Assembly (NCBI RefSeq): GCF_964355755.1
Contig: NC_092672.1
Coordinates: forward strand, 17,730,501-17,794,500
Direction: 5' to 3'
DNA: 64,000 bases
Origin: Antedon mediterranea
Taxonomy: Eukaryota > Echinodermata > Crinoidea > Comatulida > Antedonidae
Position numbers and translations under genes: made by a program. The first letter of the stretch is position 1. Each line of letters starts with the position of its first letter. The notes beneath the pieces were generated by a model. That model was not told the origin of the DNA and ran no database searches. It saw nothing but the letters and a program-made list of their open reading frames with translations. Positions 24,101 through 32,517 of this stretch are shown here, one piece after another.

Positions 24101-27100
24101 TGAATTTATTTATAGCGAACGATATACGCGATGTTTATAATTGTCCGCGTATAAGAATTCATATAAATAATACATTCCAATACAACGTATAATATTATTA
24201 CTTGTTTATTTATCACAGTATACATTTTAGTTGAGGAATATTTTCATAACTATTATAATAGCTTTTATAAGAGTCCGAGGCCTAGCCCTATTAACGAGCG
24301 ATTGTTCCAGGGGCGGAAAGTCACTTAGTGACGTTATGATCGGGCGCGTAGGGCCTAGCTAATATTAAAAATATTACCTGAAATAAGCGGCTAACAAGAA
24401 CTGTTATATACTTGCTTACAATTGTTTTGTTATTGATGAACAAACAAGCAATTAGATTGAATAACAAATTATTTATTCATTTTTTTGGGTAAAAACATGT
24501 ACAAACTAGTAGTAGTACTGTATAATATAAATTAATAGTATATTAAACTAATACAGTATAAATAATAAAATATAAAATAGGCCTAACATACAATAAATAT
24601 TCAATTTTTAAGGTCTATCACATGACAATAACATAATTTACAGAGTATAGTGTAGTAGGTTTGCATTCAACATAAATATTTATTCAACATTTTGTTTTAA
24701 ATAATTAAATTATAGTTTGGGTATTACAATGTCGGTAGGTACCGGTGTCATCTTTTTATCCACTTCACTCTCAGTTTGAAGTCACAAAGACAGAGAACTC
24801 TGCATCATCAACGATTCCTGAAAGTGTCAGAAAAAATAATAAATATTATTTTAAAAAAAATGTTAATGTCTGGTTGTATATATAATTATAATATTATTAT
24901 GATGACATAAAAGTAAGGCAAATAGAAGCTGTATTTTATTAATTAAATTACAGTATTTACTATTATTATTTATATAATCTAGGCCTACTAGTAGCCTAGC
25001 TAGGCATCTATTGAGCCTAATAAATCAAATAATAAATGAAAAATAAAATAATAATATTAATACTGATTGAAAAAAAGGATTTTTTGGGGCGGGGGATCAG
25101 ATCACCAGGCTAGGCCGGCCAGGACCAATGATACTCGTAATCAGTACAACTTAACGACTATCGGATCAGCATCAACACAGTACAACACACGTCTCGCTAT
25201 ATCGCCTATACTGACACACGTGTCTCGCGTTGCCGAAACCACGCTCACAGCTAGAAAATGTACCTACCTTTCGAGGCCTGAGAATACACCAATAAATTTT
25301 GAACAGGATAGAAATATATCATACTCGATTAAACTAATATTATTCTTGATAAAACAATTGATTATAATTTGTTTAATTTGTTGGGATGCACCTCCGACTA
25401 TTCAGAAAATGGACAACAAAACAGTAGTCAAATCGTACCACATTTATAAATTTCACGAGTCCCGACTTCAGTCGCCGAATGTATTGTATTAGCTTCGGCT
25501 TCTTTGAAGGAAACCGATTGGTTATTCAATTATACTTATTAGGAAATGCTTTTACCATAATAGGTAATGTTGGGCGGTTCTTAAATATTCATGAGAGCTT
25601 AAAATAAAACAGCACTTATTTGCTAGGCGACGAAAAATCATGGTTTCAGTTTTCAACGATAGGTGGCGCTTCAAAATCGTCAATGCGGAAGTAAGTCGAT
25701 TTTACACGATTTAACGGTCAAAACGCGAAGTGGCATTCCCACTGGTAAGTAATAACATTATTTAGATGATGAACCTAATAAAAGTCTAGTAATAAAATTA
25801 TTTTTTCTAATACAGTTTAGGATGATCTTGAACAGCTCCAAGATTGAACATGTGGAAAATCTGTGTTTACTATACCATTTGTCCTATGATTCAATCAAAC
25901 TAATTCTATAATTGATAAATTAAGATTATGAAGACCGTCTTAAGGCACTAAACTTATACAGTTTAGAGCAACAAAGATTAAGGAGATCGAGACCTAATTG
26001 AAACCTTCAAAATAATTCAAGGATTTAAAGGAATAGACAAAGATCTCTTTTTCAAGATACGTCCATAGGGTACTACCAGATGACACATTTGGAAAGTTTT
26101 TAAATAAAATCAAGTACGGTAGATGCCGTTTAGATTTTTTCAACCAAATCAAGTAGATGCCGTTTAGATTTTTTTAACCACAGTAGTCTGCGCACCAACT
26201 ATATTAACCTTAAAAAAGCAATTGGTTAAGCATTTGGTAGTAACAAAGTGTGAGGCAGCGAGGCAGACAAGCGAGGCAAGTCAGAAATGTATGCAACGCA
26301 TTGTTATTAAAGGGCTAAAACTCTGTGGAATCCCTATAATTAACGCATTATTTGGTGAAATCACATTCAATTTCAATAGATTTTGTCACTGTTAGTAGGG
26401 AAAAATGTTATTACTGTTGATACTGTACACGGTTTTGTTAACATTTTTAAGAATAAAATAGAAAAATTCATCATAATATCCTAGGTCTAGGCTAGGTAGT
26501 GATGTTGACTTAGGATCGATTATTATTCTTTGAAAACAGAACAGTATCAGCAGTAACATATTACAGCATTTTTATTTACAGATTACCAAATTATATTGAA
26601 ATTAAACATGTATTTCACCAATAAATGCATTAGAAATTGATGCATTCCACTGAGTTTTAGTCCTCTAGTATCGTTGCTCTTTTGACGCTCCATAGAAAAA
26701 AAAATATTGAACATTGAGTATTAAGTGAAATTAATTTAAGAATTTATTTGTTACTTTTTATGCGAGGCATACTTTTAAGGTGTGGTATTCACACGATATT
26801 AAGTTAGTTATCAAATTTGGAGTCAAATACAAGTGAAGGAAACTAGCGCCAGGTACGTACATGGACAACAATAATAAAAATCGTTTGTAATATACCTAGC
26901 CTACTAAAACAGAAATAGTGTATCATTATTATTACACCAAATATTATTATATCAAATTGATTTTCTACATAGGCCTCTAGAGCAGAATCGTCCCGCTACC
27001 TGCTAAATAGTAAAGCTCAGGGATTTTCCATCTCTCAAGGTCTACCGGATCGAGGTGCAGGGATGTGACAAAATATTATTTTCGCTCTGCTATGTTCGAG

Positions 27101-30100
27101 CGACATGTTAAATTAATTGTAAAGTGAACACGCTCGAAATGCCAATCAAGCATGAAGTCATTTGACTGTGTGTCGCTATAACAAAATAGTTTATCGAAAG
27201 TTAGAGACTGTCGTTCAGACAACTTGTGAACAGTTTGGCCAATTTTGTAAAAGTAAAATTTGACAAAATATGACTACTTAAATTATTTGGCGTGCCTTGC
27301 ATACCTCGCTTGCTTCGCTGCCTCGCACTTTGTCAACACTCGGCATGATAAGGGGTTTAAATGATGTAATCTCCCTGCTAGTAGAAACCACCCTTTAAAC
27401 TGTAAGTGTAAGTTTAATAATATACTGTACTATACAGAAATTCATGACTTACATGTAGTTACATACATGGATGGTGCAAAATGACACTTTTAATAACAAT
27501 CAAATATCACACAAATACATAAAATTGGTAAACGAAAGTATCTTCAGTCTAGTTCCTTGGGACACTTGTCGTGCCGAAGCTGGAAAAAGGAGGTTCACCT
27601 ACATGGGAAGCAAAATCTATAATGACTGTATGGTGTAATTTTATTGTGCTTATGTTTAAAAATATTTATTCATCAAATTTGTATAATAATAATAATAATA
27701 ATATAATAATTAAAACTTTATTAACTGAAATTTGTATATATTGTATATATATTTTAAAAAATTGAATATGAAATTCTATAACATACAGCTTGGAAGGTCT
27801 AGTTCATTTTTTTATTTTATACCTTTTCATTGTATTTTGTCACTGTTATACGTTATACTGGGCCCTGTGGGAGAACAGTAGTTTACTACTGAACAGGCTA
27901 AAGAATAAAGAAATAAAAATAAAATAAATAAATACAAAATAGGCTTATCGCCCTAGTAGTATACTATAGCAATACAAAGTCATTGCTGTATTAAATCAAC
28001 GCAAAATTAACAGTTAACATATGACTTAAGTATTAGGGTTAGGCTAGTAGGACCTTTCCTTTTTTACCTCCGCCAAGGAGGTATATGTAATCGGTAGTGT
28101 GTGTTTGTTTGTTACTTGGCAAAAAATAATTTTGTGACGTATAGTATTTACTTTGTTTGTATGTATGTTTGTTTGTTAGCACAATAGCGCCTACAGTTTT
28201 CAAGTTATTGTTCTGAATTTTTGGGTGTAGATAGGTATACGTTCAGACCATGCCTATTGAAAATCAACAAAATTGGTTTATTAATATCTTCACAAATAAC
28301 AAAAATGATATTATTTTCAGACCGTCTAGTGTTAAAAGATAGAAGACCATTTTCAAAAGCTGGTGAGCAGTCTTAAAGTAACAAGTAAACTGAAATTGCA
28401 TTTTCTCGAGAACTACTTGTCCAAAAAACCTCAAGAGGCAAGGGTTATAATTTGTGATTTGTAATTTTAAAACAAAACTTGATTTAATGTACCGGCTTTT
28501 TCAAACGAGTAGTTTTAAAAAACCTATTTCTTTTCAAATTCACCCGTTTGTTTTTGGCGTTGCTGAGATTTGAGATTAGGACATGGATGGGCTTAAACTT
28601 CCTCAAGCTGAATGAAAAGACCGAGGCGATCGTATTTGGAGTGGAGTTGCGTGTTCAATTTAAGATCCTGCTGGTGCTCCGATGCATAAATAGTTGTGCT
28701 CTAAAATACCTCTCAGAATGATCGACAATCAATAAGAGAAAGCAAGAACTAAGATCTAGTCATCAGGTGCTACTGGACATTCAGAGGCGCAAACATAGTT
28801 GGGGGGATCGGACTTTCAGTATTGCTGGACCTACAGTAGGTTCTGGAACCACCTATCTTTGAACATTAAACAAACATCATTATTGAGCACCTTTATAAAG
28901 TCACTACTCAAAACTCACATTTTCTGATATTTTTGGTAGTGCCATGAGCTATGACTGTTGGAATGGCGCTATATAAATCGAATGATTGATTGATTGATTA
29001 GTAGCATCTTCTGACCGCCTAGTATTTATTGTATTACTGTACTGAATACTCAGTAAATGGCTGTAGACAGGCAGCCCAGATACATTTGGTTAGATGAGCT
29101 AGGTATCAATATCTGACTATTTAAGTGTGTTAATTGGAGGTCACTTGTCAATGTAAATGGAAGTCTGCCGGGTACCCCTTGATGCGTCTATACCGGGGGA
29201 CACGAAAGGTGCTAACAAATCGGCATCAATTAGATGAGAGAGATACCACCTAATTTCACCACCATGGGATGCCCATTTGTATCCTATATACCAATATCAT
29301 ATCACCAAACATTTTGTCCTCTGCAATAGGCCCATCAGATCCCCCGAGGGAGGGCCTACAAATGGGGATAGCATAGCTGAGTGAGGTACCACTCAAAATT
29401 AATGTCAAATGAACAAGTGTTCATACAATACTAAATGGGTAACGACAGACTAATTGTCTGCTGCATCGCAAGTGCCAAACACCCTAAAGTTAGACTAGAG
29501 ACCCCCCCCCCCCCCCTTCCCACAACTGGCCTAGATTAGATATTGTAGATACCACCAGCAGCCAATGTTATATGATTTAGCACATTGTAAGAAATACCAA
29601 ATGACCTATTAAAGACTATCTGTACACTGCCTTGGCCCTGGCAGACCCCTCTAAAGTTCGACTAACGACCCCCTTCTCCCAACTAGCCTAGCTATTGTTA
29701 GTTGATACAGTAATTAGTTTTGTTAGTACCACTGTGTGTCCTTCCTTATTTCATTCTGTACAAAGGTATATACTTACAGAACAATTGATATATTGGTCAT
29801 GTCACAAAAGCTTATCTTCCATACGATATATTAAATAGCACGCATTCTGTCTTCTTTTAACATGGACATATTCTTTTATATGGACGAAAACATCAGTCGA
29901 CTGGTCAAGCGGTTAAGCTTACTGCATGGGTTAAGGCAGAGGCGCCGCAAATCGGCACAGCTTCAAGACAAGCCTCAAATCCTGGTCAATCTTGATTTTA
30001 GAAAGGTCGTTTGTTGCAATGCCAGAATTGTTTGTATCAAAAAATTATTTAAACAAATGATTAACCCCAGCAGGATTTTAACCATGTAAAGCTAATACCT

Positions 30101-31450
30101 AAAGCAAAAAAATGTATCTTTCAACATGCTCATTCAATATATATATATATATATTTTTTCCCGGAGAAATCTTACGTAGAAGAATTTTACAGTAGGCGGA
30201 GGTATGCACTCTTGGAGTGGCTTTTTAGTTTGTACATGGATTGGTCAGTAATGTCAGTAATTATCTAGGACAAGGATGGTCTAATAATAACCGTCTACTA
30301 CCTCTTTACCACCCAGATACCTACATCTGCTAGGAGAGAGGCACTTTAATTATAAGAAAAAGATGATTAATTAACATTACAATTTCTCATTAATTTCTTC
30401 TTATGGAGATAATAAAGTATGTCGTATTACAAACGGGATCCAATCAAGTCGCCCCATTGCAAAGTCGCCCCATTGCAAAGTCGCTCCAAAACAAAGTTGC
30501 CCCGCCACAGTTACCCCATCGCAAAGTCGAAATGTAGCGTTTTAATTTTACTATTAAAATACCTGCATGTAAAATCGGTCGCATTCAAATATCATATTTT
30601 AAAATATTTTTTATTTCTTCATTTTGAAAAGTCATAAAATTAAATAACAATAGACATATATAACTTGTTAATAAATGCAAAATGATCAATAAGTAGCATA
30701 TAAATAAATAACATTCATTGTCTTATAACGCTGTTTGTTTTAACTAATCTATACGAAGGCCTACTACAAATTTATATATTTATTATATTATCCTAAAAAA
30801 TGAGCTGGTATCCAGAAAGATTCGTAATTGTGGCTCTGGTAACTAATTTTAAAATCATATTAAATTAAAATTTCGAAACTATAAATCAGGGATAATCTTT
30901 TTAGAACTTTCAAACAAGGAACTATTTTTTTAATGATTTTCAAAAAGCACATTTACTCCTGTAAAAATAAAATTAAAACGCAAAAAATTTAGTAAACATT
31001 ATAATATACTACATTTGGCGCGACCAAAGTAACAACGAGATCAATATCAAACGCAACCGATTCGATTAAAACAGCGTACTACTAGCGGTGGCGCTTCATA
31101 CCAAAATAAAACCGTAGGCGACTTAGTGATGGGACGACTTTGCATTGGGGCGACTTTGTGATGGGGCGACTTCACGTTGGGGCGACTTCGAGTTGGTGCG
31201 ACTGTGTCAGCGCGACTTTGTTTTGGGGCGACTTTGCGATGGGGCGACTTGACTAGCATCCTTACAAACCTACACACGTAGGCCTAGTAGTAGTAGGCCT
31301 AGTAAACATACATTTTATATTTTGTATAACCCACACGTTTAATACTAGTTCTGCAACAATTAACGCAAGGCCAATGAGCCAGATGAATTGTGAATCAAAG
31401 AACAACTGGGTACGTGCTTGGAATATTCGTCGAATTAATGAAATTGCCAT
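5977..31450 (-). CDS. ALG3: ALG3, Dol-P-Man:Man5GlcNAc2-PP-Dol alpha-1,3-mannosyltransferase, exons 1-4 (gene continues off left edge)
   Basis: ALG3 (family GT58, a multi-spanning ER protein) adds the first dolichol-phosphate-derived mannose to the lipid-linked Man5 precursor in the ER lumen. Four exons on the minus strand join with GT-AG sites and matching phases: 31312-31450, 16465-16564, 6395-6542 and 5977-6137, giving 182 codons plus 2 nt. Recognisable blocks in order are a membrane helix at about residues 20-42, [20 protein letters not shown] (from residue 47), GPLVYPAGF across the exon 2/3 junction, [11 protein letters not shown], and [10 protein letters not shown] in exon 4. The last exon ends in FFF plus AG, which fits the family's FFS. 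The human protein is about 438 residues, so more than half is missing. I searched 1-5976 for the expected 'LAVSVKMN' block and saw none, so exon 5 should lie left of the window. Introns 1 and 2 are very large and full of transposons. Neither a frameshift nor a stop interrupts the exons. Confidence 0.93.
6395..6542 (-). CDS. ALG3: ALG3 exon 3 (membrane region)
   Basis: 148 bp exon after acceptor TTTGTTTCAG and before donor GTAAAA. It encodes [20 protein letters not shown] and then the helix [20 protein letters not shown], ending QRTKK. It ends in phase 0, matching exon 4. The match to ALG3 proteins is continuous along its length. Confidence 0.94.
6577..7860. repeat. About 1.3 kb intronic repeat unit, copy 1
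   Basis: Shares ordered landmarks with the later copies: CACTTTGATGAGTTCGGGTT and GTTATCCGCGCAAA at one end; GATGACGTCAT-like blocks; ATGAATTCATATCTACAATT; GAGGAGCTATAACTGATTAA; ATCATGTCAAAAGTTGCT; and GTCATATAACAAAGTTTCTT at the other end. Non-coding. Confidence 0.75.
7861..8282. other. Intron 2 spacer, nothing recognised
   Basis: AT-rich spacer between repeat copy 1 and a LINE fragment. No coding or structured feature seen. Confidence 0.4.
8298..8829 (-). pseudogene. LINE C-terminal RT fragment
   Basis: An open frame without a start reads [20 protein letters not shown], then [40 protein letters not shown] and RWRLLGH, ending [19 protein letters not shown] and a stop. The 'LYNSETW', '[13 protein letters not shown]' and 'WRLLGH' pattern is the region downstream of the RT core in non-LTR elements. 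The 5' part is absent, which fits 5' truncation during insertion. About 178 codons remain uninterrupted, so this copy is younger than the LINE at 1163-3990. Confidence 0.78.
8980..9912. repeat. About 1.3 kb intronic repeat unit, copy 2 (shortened)
   Basis: Same landmarks in the same order as copy 1 (ATGAATTCATATCTACAATT, GAGGAGCTATAACTGATTAA, ATCATGTCAAAAGTTGCTCC, GTCATATAACAAAGTTTCTT). It runs straight into copy 3, so the arrangement is head-to-tail. Confidence 0.75.
9913..11034. repeat. About 1.3 kb intronic repeat unit, copy 3, first part
   Basis: Begins with the same GGTCACTTTGACGAGTTTGG landmark. It is interrupted by a MITE at about 10057-10497 and then by a 3.1 kb insertion at 11035; it resumes at 14169. 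Confidence 0.72.
10057..10497. mobile_element. MITE with long terminal inverted repeats
   Basis: The left end (GTTCCTCATGTAT, then AGGATTTTAATGCCCAACAT, GAGATTTCACTTGATTTTAC, ATTATGGTGCTAGGATACC) recurs inverted at the right end, ending ATACATGAGGACCCCGAC. The arms are about 95 bp in an element of about 440 bp. No coding capacity. Confidence 0.7.
11655..12255. repeat. Foldback (inverted-repeat) block
   Basis: Sequence at about 11655-11880 (CACCTGCCTTGTATTTTAAC, CACACCTTA, ACAGACGT, GGAACGTCAAAAGAGCAA) recurs inverted at about 12035-12255. A diverged relative occurs at about 26310-26860, so this is a dispersed family. Confidence 0.65.
12300..13714 (+). mobile_element. CR1-like non-LTR retrotransposon, internally deleted, with 2A-type N-terminal motif
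   Basis: Starts with a 2A-like motif, jumps to the pre-RT linker ([35 protein letters not shown]), then the RT core ([43 protein letters not shown]), the post-RT region ([30 protein letters not shown]) and a 3' end GGGCGGGTTTGCCGC followed by an AATAAAATAAATA tail ending at about 13714. The catalytic FADD reads FADY. The endonuclease and the RT N-terminus are deleted, and frameshifts occur at about 12930-13020 and 13310. It lies inside the Mutator-like element. Confidence 0.85.
12315..12356 (+). other. 2A-type ribosome-skipping motif, mutated
   Basis: Reads [14 protein letters not shown]. The 2A consensus is D-(V/I)-E-x-N-P-G followed by P; here the residue after Gly is Leu. 2A motifs at the N-terminus of APE-type non-LTR elements are documented in sea urchin, which supports the echinoderm assignment. 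Loss of the final Pro should abolish the skip in this copy. Confidence 0.8.
14173..14780. repeat. About 1.3 kb intronic repeat unit, copy 3, second part
   Basis: Resumes exactly after the TTAA-flanked insertion with GAATGGCCATAAGGTGACGT, GAGGAGCTATAACCGATTAA, ATCATGTCAAAAGTTGCTCC and GTCATATAACAAAGTTTAAG. Confidence 0.72.
14870..16260. repeat. About 1.3 kb intronic repeat unit, copy 4 (diverged)
   Basis: Carries the GAACTTGTCACTCTGATTAG start, CTGGCCATATGATGACTTCA and GAGGAGCTATAATAGATTAA. More diverged than copies 1-3, and it contains the 30 bp hairpin at 15852-15924. Confidence 0.65.
15852..15924. repeat. Hairpin, 30 bp stem
   Basis: Arms 15852-15881 and 15895-15924 pair over 30 bp with two mismatches around a 13 nt loop (core GATTTTCCAGC, CCTAGTCA). 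It probably marks a small foldback insertion within the repeat unit. Confidence 0.8.
16261..16464. other. Intron 2 start with GTTATCCGC-type repeats
   Basis: Several short variants of GGTTATCCGC and GCGGATAAC occur in both orientations just downstream of the exon 2 donor. No coding similarity. Confidence 0.45.
16465..16564 (-). CDS. ALG3: ALG3 exon 2 (conserved luminal loop)
   Basis: 100 bp exon between acceptor TTCTTACAG and donor GTATGT. It encodes [19 protein letters not shown] and [15 protein letters not shown], the most conserved N-terminal segment of the family, with an NGT sequon. The donor could also be placed three bases on, but only GT|GTATGT restores Leu-Val-Tyr-Pro with exon 3. 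Confidence 0.93.
16636..17011. mobile_element. MITE, 376 bp
   Basis: Terminal inverted repeat AAGCCCGTAGCCAGG at the left and its complement CCTGGCTACGGGCTT at the right, perfect over 15 bp. It is non-coding and sits only 72 bp upstream of ALG3 exon 2 in gene orientation. Confidence 0.78.
17012..18055. other. Intron 1 sequence; part copy of the 1.3 kb repeat, otherwise nothing
   Basis: 17050-17250 resembles the start of the 1.3 kb repeat (GTCACTTTGACGAATTA...). The rest is AT-rich. A short GC-rich patch near 17400-17455 contains AAGATGGCGGC-type bases but no supported gene. Confidence 0.45.
18060..18600 (-). pseudogene. CR1-like LINE 3' end
   Basis: On the minus strand the frame ends [20 protein letters not shown], then [20 protein letters not shown], then [12 protein letters not shown] and a stop. 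This is the usual C-terminus of CR1/L2-type elements ('IWNSLP', 'FK..LK.YLL'). It is followed by a short 3' UTR ending in GAATAAAGAAATGAAAATG repeats at about 18065. It is 5'-truncated. Confidence 0.75.
18780..20100. repeat. Diverged dispersed repeat blocks
   Basis: Two related blocks (about 18895-19020 and 19860-20000) share AAATGGCGGA-type starts and TGTTCAGAACATAAAC ends. The middle part is poor in features and rich in C-runs. Non-coding. Confidence 0.5.
20101..20875. other. Intron 1, nothing recognised
   Basis: AT-rich. The open frame at 20613-20894 has no family resemblance. AGGTCAAAG-type half sites appear near 20818, related to the next repeat. Confidence 0.4.
20880..22225. repeat. 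Large inverted repeat, each arm two tandem units
   Basis: The left arm (about 20880-21370) and right arm (about 21725-22225) are reverse complements around a spacer of about 350 bp. Each arm contains two similar units 302 bp apart. Shared text includes AAATGCCATTTCTGACCTTT, TTAGACTGAATATAAATGTA and GACCCTTTGACCTTTTG. No TSD was identified. Confidence 0.8.
22230..22590. repeat. Partial copy of the 1.3 kb repeat
   Basis: Landmarks GGTGAAATTACGCGACCCAC, GATGCGCTCTATTGAATGTA and GGCCATTTGATGACGTCACA match copies 1-4. It is cut off by the next element. Confidence 0.55.
22590..23480 (-). mobile_element. 'CCTCCGCC'-ended repeat element, copy A
   Basis: It is the inverted counterpart of 28064-30020. 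Shared blocks include AGCTGTGCCGATTTGCGGTG, TATCGATGGAAGATAAGCTT, CAGTAAGTATATACCT, AGTTCTCGAGAAAATGCAAT and, at the end, GCTACCGATTACATATACCT, then CCTTGGCGGAGGTA. Non-coding. It carries a CAAA/CATA microsatellite at 23338-23396. Confidence 0.75.
23500..26240. other. Intron 1, no gene identified
   Basis: TGTTGGGATGCA(G/C)CTCCGACTATT occurs twice (about 23999 and 25379), a 1.38 kb direct spacing of unknown meaning. A region with GC-richer text (24720-24830 and 25090-25500) has splice-like signals on the minus strand but no recognisable protein. Confidence 0.4.
26242..27333. mobile_element. TIR element of about 1.1 kb
   Basis: The left end ACAAAGTGTGAGGCAGCGAG recurs inverted at the right end (CTTCGCTGCCTCGCACTTTG), with AAGCGAGG-type text continuing the arm to about 40 bp. 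The interior (about 26310-26860) is related to the foldback block at 11655-12255. No transposase. Confidence 0.7.
27334..27780. other. Intron 1 spacer, nothing recognised
   Basis: AT-rich with an AAT microsatellite at about 27686-27708. Confidence 0.4.
27781..27945 (+). mobile_element. LINE 3' UTR fragment
   Basis: Ends GGGCCCTGTGGGAGAACAGT, CTACTGAACAGGCTAAAGAA and then AATAAAGAAATAAAAATAAA repeats, the layout of CR1/L2-type 3' ends (a short structured UTR plus a simple A-rich tail). No coding part remains. Confidence 0.6.
28570..29010 (+). mobile_element. Rex1/Babar-like LINE 3' end
   Basis: Reads [19 protein letters not shown], then, after a deletion, [14 protein letters not shown] and LKYLSEMIDNQ, followed by frame-shifted [20 protein letters not shown] and KTHIF. 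This is the C-terminal pattern of Rex1-like elements. The 3' end GGCGCTATATAAATCGAATG is followed by (GATT)n. Dead and truncated. Confidence 0.7.
29055..29440. repeat. Dispersed repeat, copy 1
   Basis: Shares about 250 bp with 36303-36545: GGCAGCCCAGA, TTGGTTAGATGAGCTAGGTA, CCAATATCTGACTATTTAAG, GTCTGCCGGGTACCCC and GAGAGATACCACCTAATTT. A C17 homopolymer lies downstream at about 29501. Confidence 0.75.
29500..29517. repeat. Poly-C tract
   Basis: An uninterrupted run of about 17 C. Its length is prone to sequencing error. Confidence 0.8.
30432..31256. mobile_element. TIR element with CAAAGTCGCCCC subrepeats
   Basis: Left end (30439-30530): AAGTCGCCCCATTGCAAAG, repeated with variation. The right end (31120-31256) is the inverse (GGGGCGACTTTG repeats). 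The arms are built from about 18 bp direct subrepeats. About 820 bp in total, non-coding. It sits 55 bp inside intron 1 from the ALG3 exon 1 donor. Confidence 0.75.
31312..31450 (-). CDS. ALG3: ALG3 exon 1 (start codon, first membrane segment)
   Basis: Codons 1-46 plus one base. The ATG is the complement of 31448-31450 and is followed by a basic stretch and then a hydrophobic helix ([20 protein letters not shown]). The exon ends before a consensus donor, GTATGT. The one-base overhang (T) joins with AT at the start of exon 2 to give the Tyr of the conserved YTEIDW. The start is the first ATG in the open frame. The N-terminus is shorter than in mammals, so an upstream start cannot be fully excluded. 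Confidence 0.9.
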
Positions 31451-31488
31451 TTGTAAACAAACTTTTTAAGCTTAGGCCTAGCCCTAGC
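31451..31488 (-). promoter_or_regulatory. ALG3 proximal 5' flank or 5' UTR
   Basis: Only 38 bp separate the ALG3 start codon from the end of a transposon-like repeat that starts at 31489. The 5' UTR and core promoter must therefore lie in or beyond that repeat, unless there is an untranslated upstream exon. No TATA box is obvious in these bases. 'AGGCCTAG' occurs here and again just inside the exon 1 donor. Confidence 0.4.
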
Positions 31489-31645
31489 CAAAGAATATAT
31501 CACAAGAATGAGTATTCCGCGATTTTTGCATGAGAAATTTGTAACAGAGAGTGATGCCCGCCCTCATAAGGACGGATGTATAAAATAAGACTTTATTTAA
31601 TTTAATAGATATTATACATGTCACATTAAATAGAATTATGATATG
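31489..31645. mobile_element. Solo end of a CAAAGAATATA-TIR element
   Basis: Nearly identical to the left end of the complete element at 44610-45442 (CAAAGAATATATCACAAGAA, TGAGTATTCCGCGATTTTTG, TGATGCCCGCCCTC, ATGTCACATTAAATAGAATT). No right end follows. It starts 39 bp upstream of the ALG3 ATG. Confidence 0.75.
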
Positions 31646-31752
31646 TTTTTCATGTTATCACTGTGCTCAAGTATATGAAAATGACTATAGTTGAGAACAG
31701 TGTTAAACAGGATCGTACATTAATGTTTGTTGTATTGCATTCTGTTAACTAG
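31646..31752. repeat. First monomer of the 34.7-36.3 kb satellite
   Basis: ATCACTGTGCTCAAGTATAT, ATGACTATAGTTGAGAACAG and TTAAACAGGATCGTACATTA match the monomers at 34735-36300. It is separated from the main array by a LINE. Confidence 0.85.
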
Positions 31753-32517
31753 AGATTTTATGTCAACTTCACTGCACTATCTGACATCACTGAACCTATT
31801 GACTTTACCCAAATGATTGATACAATTACACGACCTTCAAATGATCATCAATCTGGAACTATTATTGACTTATTATTTACATGTCCGCCAGAAAAGGTAT
31901 CACCTAAAATGTTGGTTAATCCAGTCGATACTAGTGATTACTATGCAATCTTTTTTCAAATTTCTACAAGAAAATCTGTTCAACCAAAGTCGACGACACG
32001 AGTTTCTTGCTACGCTCTAAAGCTGATTTTGGTCATTTAAATAATTTGATTCATCTGGCTCTCTGGTGTGCATTCTTAGACAGTACAGATGTTAACAAGT
32101 CTCTAGAAGGATTCATGGACTTGCTCGATGTTGCTGTTAGAGACAGCATTCCTCGTATATCAAGAAAAGCACGTATAACATACAGACCCTTGGATTACAA
32201 GATTCCAAGATATAAATAAACTGATTCAAAAAGAAAAGAATACTTTTCAAGAAAGCTAAGTTAACTGAATACATTTCCGATTGGGAAATATATAAGAAAT
32301 TGGGAAATATATAAGAAATTGGGAAATCGTGTAAAGTGTCTTGTACGAAAGAGTTATGGAACTTATTTGGACAATTTGTTTTTCTCAGACAATAATCGTA
32401 AACGTTTTTGGGAATTTGTTAAATCTACCTTGCAAACATTTAATGTTAATAATCAGATCTTAGAAATTCTACATGATATTTCCAATGCTTTTAATTCTTA
32501 CTTTTGCTCTGTTTTTA

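Larger units (their letters stand above)
28064..30230 (+). mobile_element. 'CCTCCGCC'-ended repeat element, copy B, interrupted
   Basis: Starts TTACCTCCGCCAAGGAGGTA (28063) and ends near 30230 with GCGGAGGTATGCACTCTTGG. It aligns inverted with copy A over 28064-28560 and about 29735-30020. The part between about 28570 and 29730 is extra and holds a Rex1-like LINE tail and another dispersed repeat. A third copy is at 54242-58850. Confidence 0.75.

Noticed and set aside
23999-25400. Direct repeat TGTTGGGATGCA(G/C)CTCCGACTATT 1.38 kb apart, considered as LTRs
   Set aside because: The similarity lasts only about 30 bp and there is no primer-binding site, polypurine tract or gag-pol sequence between.
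25067-25492. 141-codon open frame on the plus strand
   Set aside because: No domain, signal or neighbour supports it, and the codon pattern looks random. It overlaps splice-like signals on the opposite strand.
28064-28140. Regular direct or inverted repeats considered as a CRISPR array
   Set aside because: Repeats in this window are long satellites or TIRs without unique spacers of constant size, and the DNA is clearly eukaryotic.
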